DNA of 64,000 nt, taken from assembly GCF_009193215.1 (NCBI RefSeq), contig NZ_VYVA01000001.1, forward strand, positions 558,001-622,000. The letters run 5' to 3'. Every line of letters starts with the position of its first letter. Within the stretch, counting starts at the first letter, position 1. Under the pieces are notes generated by a model. The model did not search any database, had not been told where the DNA came from, and saw only the letters and a program-made list of their open reading frames with translations. The translations under genes and the position numbers were made by a program. This document shows positions 1 through 8,646 of this stretch, in pieces. The DNA is from Flavicella marina (GTDB lineage: Bacteria > Bacteroidota > Bacteroidia > Flavobacteriales > Flavobacteriaceae).

Positions 1-344
1 TCGGATTACTTGCAGGTGCCTTGATTGGCATGATGATAAGTAATTATTTTGTGAATGAGTTCACGTATGAAAAAGTTGTATACACAAAAATAACGTTGAG
101 CTCTATTATCAGTGGTGTTCTTTGTGGTTTTTATTCGTTATACTCTAAAAACTCATTCAATTTATTTATCGGCTGTTTGCTGATTGGCGTTGCTGTTTTC
201 TACATCAAATACTTGATTACAGGACACCATTTTGACCCTGTAAATATGGGAACATTTACAGGTGCTATTTTAGGATTTATCTTTTATGCCGGACAGAAAA
301 GCAAAAAATACCGAAGATTTATACAGTATTACTTTCGTAATTAA
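1..344 (+). CDS. Membrane protein of unknown function, 5' end outside the window
   Basis: The reading frame is open from the first base, so the true start lies upstream; the first possible start in the window (TTG at 21) is probably internal. About 114 codons are visible. They hold several hydrophobic stretches typical of membrane helices, one beginning with a small-residue run (GLLAGALIGMM), and end in a basic tail (KSKKYRRFIQYY). I do not recognise a family. The gene converges on the rhodanese gene and shares a bidirectional terminator with it. Function unknown. Confidence 0.6.
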   Translation, partial: GLLAGALIGMMISNYFVNEFTYEKVVYTKITLSSIISGVLCGFYSLYSKNSFNLFIGCLLIGVAVFYIKYLITGHHFDPVNMGTFTGAILGFIFYAGQKSKKYRRFIQYYFRN

Positions 345-348
345 GCAT

Positions 349-383
349 AAAAAAAGGATTGATAATTTATCAATCCTTTTTTT
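349..383. terminator. Bidirectional intrinsic terminator
   Basis: A near-perfect dyad, arms 349-365 and 367-383, has an A run on one side and a T run on the other, so it can terminate on either strand. It lies between the convergent membrane-protein and rhodanese genes. Confidence 0.85.
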
Positions 384-386
384 ATT

Positions 387-674
387 TTAAACGTATTGGT
401 CAACATTTTCCCAAGGACCTCCGTTGATTATATCAACCCCATGTTGTTTCAAGAAGTCGGTTGCTTGACCACTTCTAGCTCCACTTCTACAAACAGCAAT
501 AATTTGCTTTCCAAAATCTTTCACAGTTTGAATATTCCCTGGAATTCTATCCAAAACTATATGTTCTGAACCTGGCACATGCCCTTCAGCATACTCAGCA
601 TCTGTTCTCACATCCAAAACAACAGCGCCGCTTTTTAAATATTCTTGAATTTTTTCATTGTCAAAATTTGCCAT
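387..674 (-). CDS. Single-domain rhodanese-like sulfurtransferase
   Basis: A 95-residue protein made of one rhodanese domain. The N-terminal part has the signature DVRTDAEYAEGHVPGS, and the active-site loop is CRSGARS with the candidate catalytic cysteine at residue 62. Such proteins carry sulfur as a cysteine persulfide in the cytoplasm; the physiological acceptor cannot be told from sequence. No signal peptide is visible. A minus-strand -7 match (TAATTTTG, bases 704-711) lies about 30 bp upstream of the ATG. The gene is monocistronic and diverges from gpmI. Confidence 0.85.
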   Translation of the reverse strand: MANFDNEKIQEYLKSGAVVLDVRTDAEYAEGHVPGSEHIVLDRIPGNIQTVKDFGKQIIAVCRSGARSGQATDFLKQHGVDIINGGPWENVDQYV

Positions 675-866
675 TTTTTTCTTTTTTTAAAAGTTGTTTC
701 GAACAAAATTAACAATTAGATTATTAAAATCCATATTATTTTTAGAATCCTTTTTTGATTCGATTCTAACATATAACAAACGCAAACGAATTCGTTAATA
801 ATTCATACTATTTAGCCTTTATTGACAAATCCTTTTTATCTTTGGAGGAATTAAATTTCAGACAAA

Positions 867-2384
867 ATGAACAAGAAAGTAATCTTAATGATATTAGACG
901 GATGGGGAGTTACACAAGACCCAAAAGTCTCTGCTGTTTTCAATGCTAAAACATCTTATATTGATAGCTTATACAATAAATTTCCGAATGCTACTTTGCG
1001 TACCGATGGTGAACATGTAGGTTTACCAGAAGGACAAATGGGAAATTCTGAAGTTGGACACATGAATTTAGGTGCTGGTAGAATTGTATATCAAAACTTA
1101 GCACGTATCAACAAAGCAGTAAAAGAAAAAACATTAGGACAAGAAAAAGTATTGTTAGATACTTTAAAGTACGCTAAAGAAAACAACAAAAAAGTTCATT
1201 TGTTAGGTTTGCTTTCGAATGGTGGAATTCACGCGCATATTGATCACTTAAAAGGTCTTTTAGATGTTGCTAAAGAAAATGAAGTAAATAATGTTTACTT
1301 ACACGCCTTTACAGACGGACGTGATTGCGACCCTAAATCTGGAGCTTATTTTGTGAACGACATTCAAGAGTACATGAAAGGAAGCACAGGTGAATTGGCT
1401 TCTATTACAGGTAGATATTATGCTATGGATAGAGACAATCGTTGGGAAAGAGTAAAATTAGCTTACGATGCTGTTGTAAAAGCAGCGGGAACAAAATCTA
1501 CAGATGCAGTTGCTTCATTAAAAGAAAACTATGAAGCTGATATTACAGATGAATTTATCAAACCTATTATCTGTACAGACGAAAATGGAAACCCAAAAGC
1601 TCAAATTGAAAAAGACGATGTTGTAATTTTCTTTAACTATCGTACAGATAGAGGAAGAGAGTTGACTGCAGCATTATCGCAACAAGATTTCCCTGAGCAT
1701 GATATGAAAAAATTAGACTTGTATTACACTACAATTACTTTGTACGACGAAAGTTTCAAAGGAATTAATGTAATTTACAATAACGACAATATTAAAAACA
1801 CTTTAGGTGAAGTATTATCAGCTGCCGGAAAAAAACAAATTCGAATTGCTGAAACTGAAAAGTACCCACACGTTACATTCTTTTTCTCTGGTGGACAAGA
1901 AGAACCTTTCGAAGGAGAATCTAGAATTCTACGTAACTCGCCAAAAGTAGCTACCTATGATTTACAACCTGAAATGAGTGCTTTCGAATTGAAAGATGCT
2001 CTTTGTGAAGACTTAGAGAAAGGTGAAGCGGATTTTGTTTGTTTGAACTTTGCAAATGGAGACATGGTAGGTCATACAGGTGTAATGGAAGCTGCTATAG
2101 AAGCTTGTGAGGCTGTAGATGCCTGTGCAAAAGCAGTGATAGAAACAGGATTGAAAAATGGATACACGACCTTACTAATTGCTGATCACGGTAACTGTGA
2201 GACTATGATGAATCCTGATGGAAGTCCTCATACAGCACATACAACAAACCCAGTTCCAATGATTTTAATTGACAATGAATTGAAATCAATCAAAGATGGT
2301 GTTTTAGGAGATGTAGCTCCAACTATTTTAGATTTAATGGGAGTTGAACAACCGGAAGAAATGACAAGACATTCTCTTATATAA
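867..2384 (+). CDS. gpmI: 2,3-bisphosphoglycerate-independent phosphoglycerate mutase
   Basis: Interconverts 3- and 2-phosphoglycerate in glycolysis and gluconeogenesis through a phosphoserine intermediate, using two Mn ions. The 505 residues match the usual family length. The start holds the metal site ILDGWG (Asp11). GNSEVGHMNLGAGR holds the nucleophile Ser61. The C-terminal alkaline-phosphatase-like part carries ADHGNCE and HTAHTTNPVP. A TATCTTTG -7 match at 837-844 lies just upstream of the ATG. A terminator follows directly, so the gene is probably a single unit. During growth on alginate it would run in the gluconeogenic direction. Confidence 0.97.
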   Translation: MNKKVILMILDGWGVTQDPKVSAVFNAKTSYIDSLYNKFPNATLRTDGEHVGLPEGQMGNSEVGHMNLGAGRIVYQNLARINKAVKEKTLGQEKVLLDTLKYAKENNKKVHLLGLLSNGGIHAHIDHLKGLLDVAKENEVNNVYLHAFTDGRDCDPKSGAYFVNDIQEYMKGSTGELASITGRYYAMDRDNRWERVKLAYDAVVKAAGTKSTDAVASLKENYEADITDEFIKPIICTDENGNPKAQIEKDDVVIFFNYRTDRGRELTAALSQQDFPEHDMKKLDLYYTTITLYDESFKGINVIYNNDNIKNTLGEVLSAAGKKQIRIAETEKYPHVTFFFSGGQEEPFEGESRILRNSPKVATYDLQPEMSAFELKDALCEDLEKGEADFVCLNFANGDMVGHTGVMEAAIEACEAVDACAKAVIETGLKNGYTTLLIADHGNCETMMNPDGSPHTAHTTNPVPMILIDNELKSIKDGVLGDVAPTILDLMGVEQPEEMTRHSLI

Positions 2385-2403
2385 TTAAGAGAATAAACGA
2401 AAT

Positions 2404-2440
2404 AAAAAATGGCGATATGTTAAACATATCGCCATTTTTT
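2404..2440 (+). terminator. Intrinsic terminator after gpmI
   Basis: Perfect stem, arms 2404-2421 and 2423-2440, core ATGGCGATATGTT, followed by a T run. The A run on the left arm would also allow termination on the minus strand. Confidence 0.9.
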
Positions 2441-2490
2441 ATTTCGTAACCTCAAATTTTGTAAATTCGTTTCTATTAGAAAAAACGTAT

Positions 2491-2898
2491 ATGTCTTATC
2501 ACAACACTTCAATTATTGCCGTAGACTTTGACGGTACCATCGTTGAAAATGCCTACCCAAAAATAGGCAAACCTATCATGTTTGCTTTTGAAACAATGTC
2601 AGCCTTACAAAAACAAGGACATCGATTAATTTTATGGACAGTAAGAAGTGGTAAAAGCTTAGAAGAAGCAGTTAACTTTTGCAAAAAGAATGGTATAGAA
2701 TTTTATGCGGTCAACAAAAACTACCCAGAAGAAAACCTAGATCAGCATACTTCACGAAAAATCAATGCTGACTATTTTATTGACGACCGAAACATTGGTG
2801 GTTTGGTAAGCTGGGGTGCAGTTCATCAAATTTTTATGGGTACAGAAACACCCAAAAAAACCAAACCAAAAGGACTTTTTTCATTTTTCAAAAAATAA
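2491..2898 (+). CDS. HAD-like hydrolase of the BT0820 type
   Basis: A 135-residue cytoplasmic protein. It opens with the HAD motif VDFDGTI (Asp12 nucleophile, Asp14 acid/base), has LWTVRSG at the motif II position, and has a late acidic motif FIDDRN. It has no cap domain. The family resembles the Bacteroides thetaiotaomicron BT0820 phosphatase group; the substrate is unknown. The last 15 residues are lysine-rich (TPKKTKPKGLFSFFKK). It lies between gpmI and map, with a terminator before it. Confidence 0.8.
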   Translation: MSYHNTSIIAVDFDGTIVENAYPKIGKPIMFAFETMSALQKQGHRLILWTVRSGKSLEEAVNFCKKNGIEFYAVNKNYPEENLDQHTSRKINADYFIDDRNIGGLVSWGAVHQIFMGTETPKKTKPKGLFSFFKK

Positions 2899-2965
2899 TT
2901 TTGTTCGCCTGTTATACTAAAAAAGAATATTTTTAAATTCTCCTTTTAAAATATTTAATTTAAAG

Positions 2966-2973
2966 TACCTTTG
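2966..2973 (+). promoter_or_regulatory. -7 promoter element of map
   Basis: TACCTTTG matches the Bacteroidota -7 consensus TAnnTTTG. It decides the map start: the upstream in-frame TTG at 2971 lies inside this promoter, so translation must begin at the ATG at 2995. Confidence 0.6.
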
Positions 2974-2994
2974 CAGCTAGAAAAACAGTGCTTT

Positions 2995-3813
2995 ATGATT
3001 ACGATTAAAACTTTAGAAGAAATTGAATTGATGCGTGAAAGCGCCTTGATTGTATCCAAAACTTTAGGAATGCTAGCTGGTGAAGTAAAACCCGGTGTTA
3101 GTACAATTCACTTAGATACTTTGGCTGAAGAATTTATAAGAGATCATGGAGCGGAACCTGGTTTTTTAGGTTTGTATGATTTTCCAAACACTTTATGCAT
3201 GAGTCCAAATTCACAAGTAGTTCACGGAATTCCGAACAACGATTTACTTGTTGAAGGTGACATTATTTCTATCGATTGTGGTGCCTTGAAAAACGGTTTT
3301 TACGGAGACCATGCATACACATTCGAGGTTGGTGAAGTAGACCCAGAAACAAAAAAATTACTTGAAGTAACCAAACAGAGTTTATACGAAGGAATTCGCC
3401 AGTTCAAAGCTGGAAATCGTGTTGGTGATGTAGGCTATGCTATCCAAAAATATACTGAAGACCGTGGATATGGTGTCGTAAGAGAATTGGTAGGACATGG
3501 TTTAGGTCGTGTAATGCATGAAGATCCTGAAATGCCTAACTACGGAAAAAGAGGGCGTGGTAAAAAATTCTCTGAGGGTATGGTAGTTGCCATTGAACCA
3601 ATGATCAATATGGGAACAAAAAACATCAATCAATTGAGCGATGGATGGACCATACTTACAAAAGACGGAAAACCTTCTGCACATTTCGAACATGATGTAG
3701 CCATTATCAACGGAAAACCAGAATTATTATCGACCTTTAAATACATCGATGAAGTATTGGGAATAAAAACCGATGCCGAAGATGAATTTAGAAGTGTTCC
3801 TTTAGCGATATAA
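2995..3813 (+). CDS. map: Type I methionine aminopeptidase
   Basis: Removes the initiator methionine from nascent proteins in the cytoplasm. From the ATG at 2995 the protein has 272 residues and begins MITIKTLEEIELM; I reject the TTG eight codons upstream because it overlaps the -7 element. Dimetal ligands of the pita-bread fold are visible: the two aspartates in SIDCGALKNGFYGDHAYTF, histidine in GHGLGRVMHEDP, and glutamates in AIEPM and HFEHDVA. The length fits a type I enzyme without an N-terminal extension. A methyltransferase gene follows 7 bp after the stop, suggesting co-transcription. Confidence 0.96.
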   Translation: MITIKTLEEIELMRESALIVSKTLGMLAGEVKPGVSTIHLDTLAEEFIRDHGAEPGFLGLYDFPNTLCMSPNSQVVHGIPNNDLLVEGDIISIDCGALKNGFYGDHAYTFEVGEVDPETKKLLEVTKQSLYEGIRQFKAGNRVGDVGYAIQKYTEDRGYGVVRELVGHGLGRVMHEDPEMPNYGKRGRGKKFSEGMVVAIEPMINMGTKNINQLSDGWTILTKDGKPSAHFEHDVAIINGKPELLSTFKYIDEVLGIKTDAEDEFRSVPLAI

Positions 3814-3820
3814 CTCGAAA

Positions 3821-4579
3821 ATGTCTCTTTTTAAAACAGCGCTTAACACCATACCAAGACCTTTACTCATCAAATTGAGTTACTGGGTGAAGCCGTTTGT
3901 GAGTTTGTATTTAAGAGGAAACAAGTATACTGATCCTATCGATGGTAAATCTTTTCGAAAATTTTTACCGTATGGTTATGAAACGCAACGAGAAAATGTT
4001 TTAGCTCCAGGAACTTTGTCTCTAGAAAGACACCGGTTGTTATGGTTGTATTTGCAACAAACAGATTTTTTTACGGCACCGAAAAAAGTATTGCACGTAG
4101 CTCCTGAACAATGTTTCTACAAACGCTTTCGTTCTCAAAAAAATTTAGACTATACTACTACCGACTTATATTCTCCTTTAGCAGATGTAAAAGCAGATAT
4201 TTGCGATTTACCGTTTGAAGATAACAGTTATGACATTGTGTTTTGCAACCACGTTTTAGAACATATAGAAAATGACCAAAAGGCCATGCAAGAATTATTT
4301 CGCATCCTAAAACCTGGTGGGATGGGAATTTTTCAAATTCCTCAAAATTTAAATTTGGAAAAAACCTATGAAGATTTTTCTATCACTACACCCGAAGAAA
4401 GAAAAAAACATTTTGGACAATACGATCATGTTCGCGTGTATGGAAAAGACTATTTCGATAAATTAAGAAAAGTTGGCTTTCAAGTGCAAGAAATTAGTTG
4501 CACAGAAATTACGACTAAAGAAAATAGCGTTACATATTGTTTATCTGCTCAAGAAATCCTCCCTGTTTGCACTAAATAA
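3821..4579 (+). CDS. Class I SAM-dependent methyltransferase
   Basis: 252 residues with a Rossmann methyltransferase core in the middle. VLHVAPEQ takes the motif I position but lacks the usual glycine triplet. It is followed by an acidic loop (TTTDLYSPLADVKADI), then DLPFEDNSYDIVFCNHVLEHI and ELFRILKPGGMGIF, typical of Methyltransf_11 proteins. The N-terminal 85 residues are basic and aromatic and look unlike the core. Substrate unknown. It sits 7 bp after map and probably shares its transcript. Its stop is only 4 bp from the stop of the convergent gene, with no terminator between. Confidence 0.85.
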   Translation: MSLFKTALNTIPRPLLIKLSYWVKPFVSLYLRGNKYTDPIDGKSFRKFLPYGYETQRENVLAPGTLSLERHRLLWLYLQQTDFFTAPKKVLHVAPEQCFYKRFRSQKNLDYTTTDLYSPLADVKADICDLPFEDNSYDIVFCNHVLEHIENDQKAMQELFRILKPGGMGIFQIPQNLNLEKTYEDFSITTPEERKKHFGQYDHVRVYGKDYFDKLRKVGFQVQEISCTEITTKENSVTYCLSAQEILPVCTK

Positions 4580-4583
4580 TATT

Positions 4584-5849
4584 TTAATTTTTGGTTAAGA
4601 AACTCTCTAAACTTTCTAACACCACGCCATCTTTCATAATTTCATTTTTAGGATTCACAAATTGGTAGTTCCCCTTTACTTTTTTCAAGATGGTCATGCC
4701 TTTATACAATCCGTTCTTATTGATCATTGCATCAGTAACCACTCCTTTTTCAGTCAACCAAACAGTCTGACCATCCGACTTTTCAGCCTGTAGGATTCCG
4801 TTTTTTAAAGTACCTAAATAATTGTATTCGCTTACTTTTATAATATGACCTCCTAAAGATATGTAACAAAACAAGTCCCCTGTCTCGGTATAAAAAGCCA
4901 TGTAACCACCAAGATCGCCACCATAATCAAGATACTCTTTATCAATCTTAATTTGATTTTCTTTATTGAATTTCTTGATAACTTTTTGATCTTTCCAATA
5001 TTGAAAATATTTATCCAAACCTTCGGTTTCCTTGAATTTTCTACCGTTTATATCGTACACCAATACTTTCTTTGAATTGTTAGGATACGTAACTAACAAT
5101 CCGTTTTCTCTAGGTAACATCACTTTACCATAATTTGTTGAAAGCGCATTAAATTTACGAGCAGCTGGCAGCAACCACTGTTCTTTAGAATAGGTATCAA
5201 CGGTCATTATTTTCGTAGCTTGATTTTCAATTCCTTCTGTCAAGACAATTCTAGAATCATAATGCATAAACCCAGAATAATTACCAGGGGCAACTAATGT
5301 ATTTCCTTGGTCATCTATCACTCCATAAAACCCGTTTGCACTTTTGAATACGGCAACATTATTTCTGTCAAAAGGATAAATGGTATCTGCTGCTATGGAT
5401 TGATTTTCTGCTTTTTTATTCCACACAACCGTCAAAGAATCTATACGAGCTTGCTCTTTTTTCCTCAACATCTCTGCGGCTAACAATTCTGCTTTGATTT
5501 TATTTTCTGCCTCAATTTTCTCTTCGATATCAACATACAAAAACAATACTTCATTGTACCGATCAGACCCCTTTTCTGTTGTTAGTGCAAAATACTGTTT
5601 CGCGTGTTCTTTTGCTACCTTATAATCTTCGAGATTGTAATAAATCATCGTACCTATTTCCTCTACTTTAGCAGTAGTTTTATCTCCTAGCAAGCTCTTT
5701 GCTTTGTCAAAATACACCAACGCCTTTGTCAACTCTTTTTTCTTGAGCTGTTCTTCAGATTTTATCAAATAAATTTCAGCAATCTCCGTGTTTGATTGAG
5801 CAAAAACAAAACTGCTGATAAAAAATACGAAGTAAAAAAAATTCTTCAT
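4584..5849 (-). CDS. Exported protein with TPR-like and WG-repeat-like regions
   Basis: 421 residues. A signal peptide is clear (MKNFFYFVFFISSFVFAQS, cleavage after FAQ). Residues 20-120 are helical and charged and resemble tetratricopeptide repeats (IYLIKSEEQLKKKELTKALVYFDKAK). From about residue 165 the protein has loose repeats such as NGFYGVIDDQGNTLVAP, like WG (KWG) repeats that form beta structure. No catalytic motif is seen. Probably a periplasmic or surface scaffold protein. Function unknown. Confidence 0.65.
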   Translation of the reverse strand: MKNFFYFVFFISSFVFAQSNTEIAEIYLIKSEEQLKKKELTKALVYFDKAKSLLGDKTTAKVEEIGTMIYYNLEDYKVAKEHAKQYFALTTEKGSDRYNEVLFLYVDIEEKIEAENKIKAELLAAEMLRKKEQARIDSLTVVWNKKAENQSIAADTIYPFDRNNVAVFKSANGFYGVIDDQGNTLVAPGNYSGFMHYDSRIVLTEGIENQATKIMTVDTYSKEQWLLPAARKFNALSTNYGKVMLPRENGLLVTYPNNSKKVLVYDINGRKFKETEGLDKYFQYWKDQKVIKKFNKENQIKIDKEYLDYGGDLGGYMAFYTETGDLFCYISLGGHIIKVSEYNYLGTLKNGILQAEKSDGQTVWLTEKGVVTDAMINKNGLYKGMTILKKVKGNYQFVNPKNEIMKDGVVLESLESFLTKN

Positions 5850-5921
5850 GGTAAGTGTAAATGATTTAAAAATGGGATTGAGCTTACTAAAATACTAAAT
5901 TATTGGTTATACTTACATTTA

Positions 5922-6923
5922 TCAGTTTCCTAAAGAGAAATTGCAATACTCTTTTGTTTTTCCTTCTTTATCTAAGTAAATTAAAAACACTTTCAATTCG
6001 GGATGTTTTTCTAAAAAAAGTTTGGTCTGATTTAGACCCATCGCCATAAAAGACGTTGCATACCCATCAACATCTGCACAATCTATGGGAGCGATAACTG
6101 ATGCACTCAACAAATCTCTTTTAGCAGTATACCCCGTTTTTGTGTCAATTGTATGTACATATTTTTCCCCAGTAGATGCGTCGATTTTAAATTTTCTATA
6201 ATTTCCTGAAGTTGCCATCGCTTCATCATGTAACTCCACGATTTGTTGTAAAGATCGAGTACCGTCAAAATTTGGTTTTTCTATTCCTATTCTCCAAAAA
6301 TGGTTTTTAAAATTTTTACCCTTTACTCGCACCTCTCCTCCTATTTCAACCATATAATTCTCGATATTTTTTGCTTCTAAATACCTAGCAATTACATCCA
6401 CTCCAAATCCTTTTGCAATTGCATTGAAATCTAAATAAATATCAGGATGCTCTTTTTGTATCTTATGATCGATTAACTTGATTTTATCATACCCTACTCG
6501 TTCCATTAATTTGGATATCGTTTCGGCATTCAATCCTTCTAATTTTTTTTCTGGCCCAAAACCCCATGCATTTACCAGAACTCCTATCGTAGGATCGAAT
6601 ACCCCATTGGTTTCTCGATAAATTTTAGCTGCTTTATAATAAACCTCAGAAAACAACGTATCTACTACAATGGTTGTATCACCTTTGTTGATCTTTGAAA
6701 TGATTGAAACATCAGAATATGTAGATAATGATGAATTCACTAATTGAAATAGACTATCAATTGCATGGTTAAAGTTCTCTGAACGATCATCTATATAGGT
6801 AATGTGAAAATTGGTACCAAAAACATTTCCTTCCAGTTTATGTTGTTTTGGCTCGGTTTTTGCACAGGAAGCAACAAGCATTGAAATTGCGAAATAAATT
6901 AGTAAACTTTTAATTTTTATCAT
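5922..6923 (-). CDS. apbE: ApbE-family FAD:protein FMN transferase lipoprotein
   Basis: Attaches FMN from FAD to a threonine of exported flavoproteins such as NqrB, NqrC or RnfG-type subunits. 333 residues with a lipoprotein signal (MLVASC, lipid-modified cysteine at about residue 20), so it faces the periplasm. Family motifs are in order: GTNFHITY near the N-terminus, LDFNAIAKGFGVDVIARYL, VEIGGEVRVKG, YVHTIDTKTGY (metal and substrate region), and DCADVDGYATSFMAMG. No Nqr or Rnf gene lies in this window, so its partner is encoded elsewhere. Confidence 0.92.
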   Translation of the reverse strand: MIKIKSLLIYFAISMLVASCAKTEPKQHKLEGNVFGTNFHITYIDDRSENFNHAIDSLFQLVNSSLSTYSDVSIISKINKGDTTIVVDTLFSEVYYKAAKIYRETNGVFDPTIGVLVNAWGFGPEKKLEGLNAETISKLMERVGYDKIKLIDHKIQKEHPDIYLDFNAIAKGFGVDVIARYLEAKNIENYMVEIGGEVRVKGKNFKNHFWRIGIEKPNFDGTRSLQQIVELHDEAMATSGNYRKFKIDASTGEKYVHTIDTKTGYTAKRDLLSASVIAPIDCADVDGYATSFMAMGLNQTKLFLEKHPELKVFLIYLDKEGKTKEYCNFSLGN

Positions 6924-7027
6924 CTTGTGGAAATCAATTATTTAAATCTATAAATTAAGATATTTTAACCTTTAATGTTTAGATTATTTAATATATTTGC
7001 ACAAAATTAAATCATTTAACCTATATC

Positions 7028-7873
7028 ATGAAAAAACTTATAGCATTATCTACTGTTTGCGTATTATTACTTGGTTCTTGTGTATCTAAGAAAAAGTATA
7101 CAGACTTACAAAACCAAAACAATAACACAAATCAAGAATTAGCGACGGCAAAATCTGACTTGAACAATTCATCTAATGATTTGGCTAAAGAACAAGCTAA
7201 AAACGCTGCTTTAGAAGATAAAATTGATTATTTGTTAAAAGGAAATGAAAAAACATTAGAGTTTGTTGATAACTTAACAGTAATCTCTAAATCTGCTTCT
7301 GAGAATGTTAAAGAAACATTAGATCAGTTGAGCAAAAAAGATGAGTACATCAAACAAATTCAATCTGCAAATTCTAAAAGAGATTCTATCAACTTAGCTG
7401 TTGCATTCAACTTAAAGAAAGTATTGGATGATGGATTGAATGACGAAGACATTCAAGTGAATATCGAGAAAACTGTAGTTTACATCTCTATCAACGATAA
7501 ATTGTTATTCAACTCTGCTTCATACACTGTTTCTAGCAAAGCTAAAAACATCTTGCAAAAAGTTGCTGATGTAATCAACGCACAACCAGAAATGGACGTA
7601 ATGGTTGAAGGTCATACAGATTCTAGAACGATCAACACTGAAATTTTAGAAGACAACTGGGATTTATCTGTAAAACGTGCAACATCTGTCGTTAGAGAAT
7701 TACAAAACAAATACAGCGTTGCTCCTGAAAGATTGATTGCTGCTGGTAGAAGTAGCTACGAGCCTTTAGTAGAGAACAATTCTGCTGCTAACAGATCTAA
7801 AAACAGAAGAACAAAAATTATCATCATGCCTAAGTTAGACCAATTCTTAGAATTGTTAGAAACTGAAAACTAA
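7028..7873 (+). CDS. OmpA-family peptidoglycan-associated lipoprotein
   Basis: 281 residues. The lipobox LLLGSC gives a lipidated cysteine at residue 18, followed by a long coiled-coil region (about 25-120) rich in Asn, Lys, Leu and Glu. The C-terminal OmpA/MotB domain (about 145-270) has LLFNSASYTVSSKAKNIL, VEGHTDSR, and NWDLSVKRATSVVREL, ending in NRRTKIIIMP; the Asp and Arg of NWDLSVKRA are the expected diaminopimelate contacts. It probably anchors the outer membrane to peptidoglycan. A TATATTTG -7 match lies at 6992-6999, and a strong terminator follows the gene. Confidence 0.93.
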   Translation: MKKLIALSTVCVLLLGSCVSKKKYTDLQNQNNNTNQELATAKSDLNNSSNDLAKEQAKNAALEDKIDYLLKGNEKTLEFVDNLTVISKSASENVKETLDQLSKKDEYIKQIQSANSKRDSINLAVAFNLKKVLDDGLNDEDIQVNIEKTVVYISINDKLLFNSASYTVSSKAKNILQKVADVINAQPEMDVMVEGHTDSRTINTEILEDNWDLSVKRATSVVRELQNKYSVAPERLIAAGRSSYEPLVENNSAANRSKNRRTKIIIMPKLDQFLELLETEN

Positions 7874-7893
7874 GATAATTTCACTACCACATA

Positions 7894-7927
7894 AAAAAAG
7901 CTCCTTCAAAATTGAAGGAGCTTTTTT
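7894..7927. terminator. Bidirectional intrinsic terminator
   Basis: Perfect 16-bp stem, arms 7894-7909 and 7912-7927, core AGCTCCTTCAA, with A and T runs at the two ends. It separates the OmpA gene from the convergent MiaE-like gene. Confidence 0.9.
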
Positions 7928-7946
7928 ATTTTATATTCAGTTGTAA

Positions 7947-8543
7947 TTATCCATGAATCGTTTCGTTTTTCCCGTAGTTTTTTATGATTTCATTTTCAAA
8001 AGCCAACCACTCTTGCCAGCGCTTATCAACATCAGTTCTACCACCGTATTTACGTGCATAACCAATAAATGTTGTATAATGCCCCGCTTCACTTATCATA
8101 AGTTCACGATAGAAGTCAGCTAACTCTTTATCTTTAATGTTTTCAGATAACACTCTAAAACGCTCACAACTTCTTGCTTCAATCAAAGCCGAAAAAAGCA
8201 AACGATCCACTAGTGCATCTTCCCGAGTACCGCCTTTTTTCATAAACTGATACAATTCATTCACATAAGGATCTTTACGTTCTCTCCCGAGCACCCCTCC
8301 ACGCTTTTTGATGATCTCATGCACCATGTCGAAATGCTCTATTTCCTCTTTTGCCAAAGCTAACATATCAGATACCAAATCGCTAAGATTTGGATTAAAC
8401 GTTACAATCGTTATCGCATTTGTAGCTGCTTTTTGCTCACACCAAGCATGATCTGTAAGTATTTCATCGATATTTTTTTCTACGATATTTACCCACCTAG
8501 GATCAGTAGGCAACTCTAAGTGTAACATTTTTCCGTCTTTCAT
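7947..8543 (-). CDS. miaE: tRNA-(ms2io6A)-hydroxylase, MiaE-like diiron enzyme
   Basis: Hydroxylates the isopentenyl group of ms2i6A37 in tRNAs that read UNN codons, using a ferritin-like diiron site and O2. 198 residues. Iron ligand motifs are ordered as in the family: the Glu of ILTDHAWCEQKAA, EEIEHF, EARSCERF and EAGHYTTF. The start at 8543 (MKDGKMLHLELP) is five codons before a second ATG at 8528, and either is possible. No MiaA or MiaB gene is nearby. Confidence 0.88.
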   Translation of the reverse strand: MKDGKMLHLELPTDPRWVNIVEKNIDEILTDHAWCEQKAATNAITIVTFNPNLSDLVSDMLALAKEEIEHFDMVHEIIKKRGGVLGRERKDPYVNELYQFMKKGGTREDALVDRLLFSALIEARSCERFRVLSENIKDKELADFYRELMISEAGHYTTFIGYARKYGGRTDVDKRWQEWLAFENEIIKNYGKNETIHG

Positions 8544-8593
8544 TTTACAAAGATATTGTTTTTATACAAGTTCAGTATGTAGAGATACTTCAA

Positions 8594-8625
8594 TAAAAAA
8601 AGGCCACCTTATTAGGTGACCTTTT
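8594..8625 (-). terminator. Intrinsic terminator of the leu operon
   Basis: Stem AAAAGGTCACC / GGTGGCCTTTT on the minus strand with a TAATAA loop and a T run. One pair is U-G in minus-strand RNA but a mismatch in plus-strand RNA, so it acts on the minus strand, after leuB. Confidence 0.8.
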
Positions 8626-8646
8626 CGTATAAATATCAAAATAAGA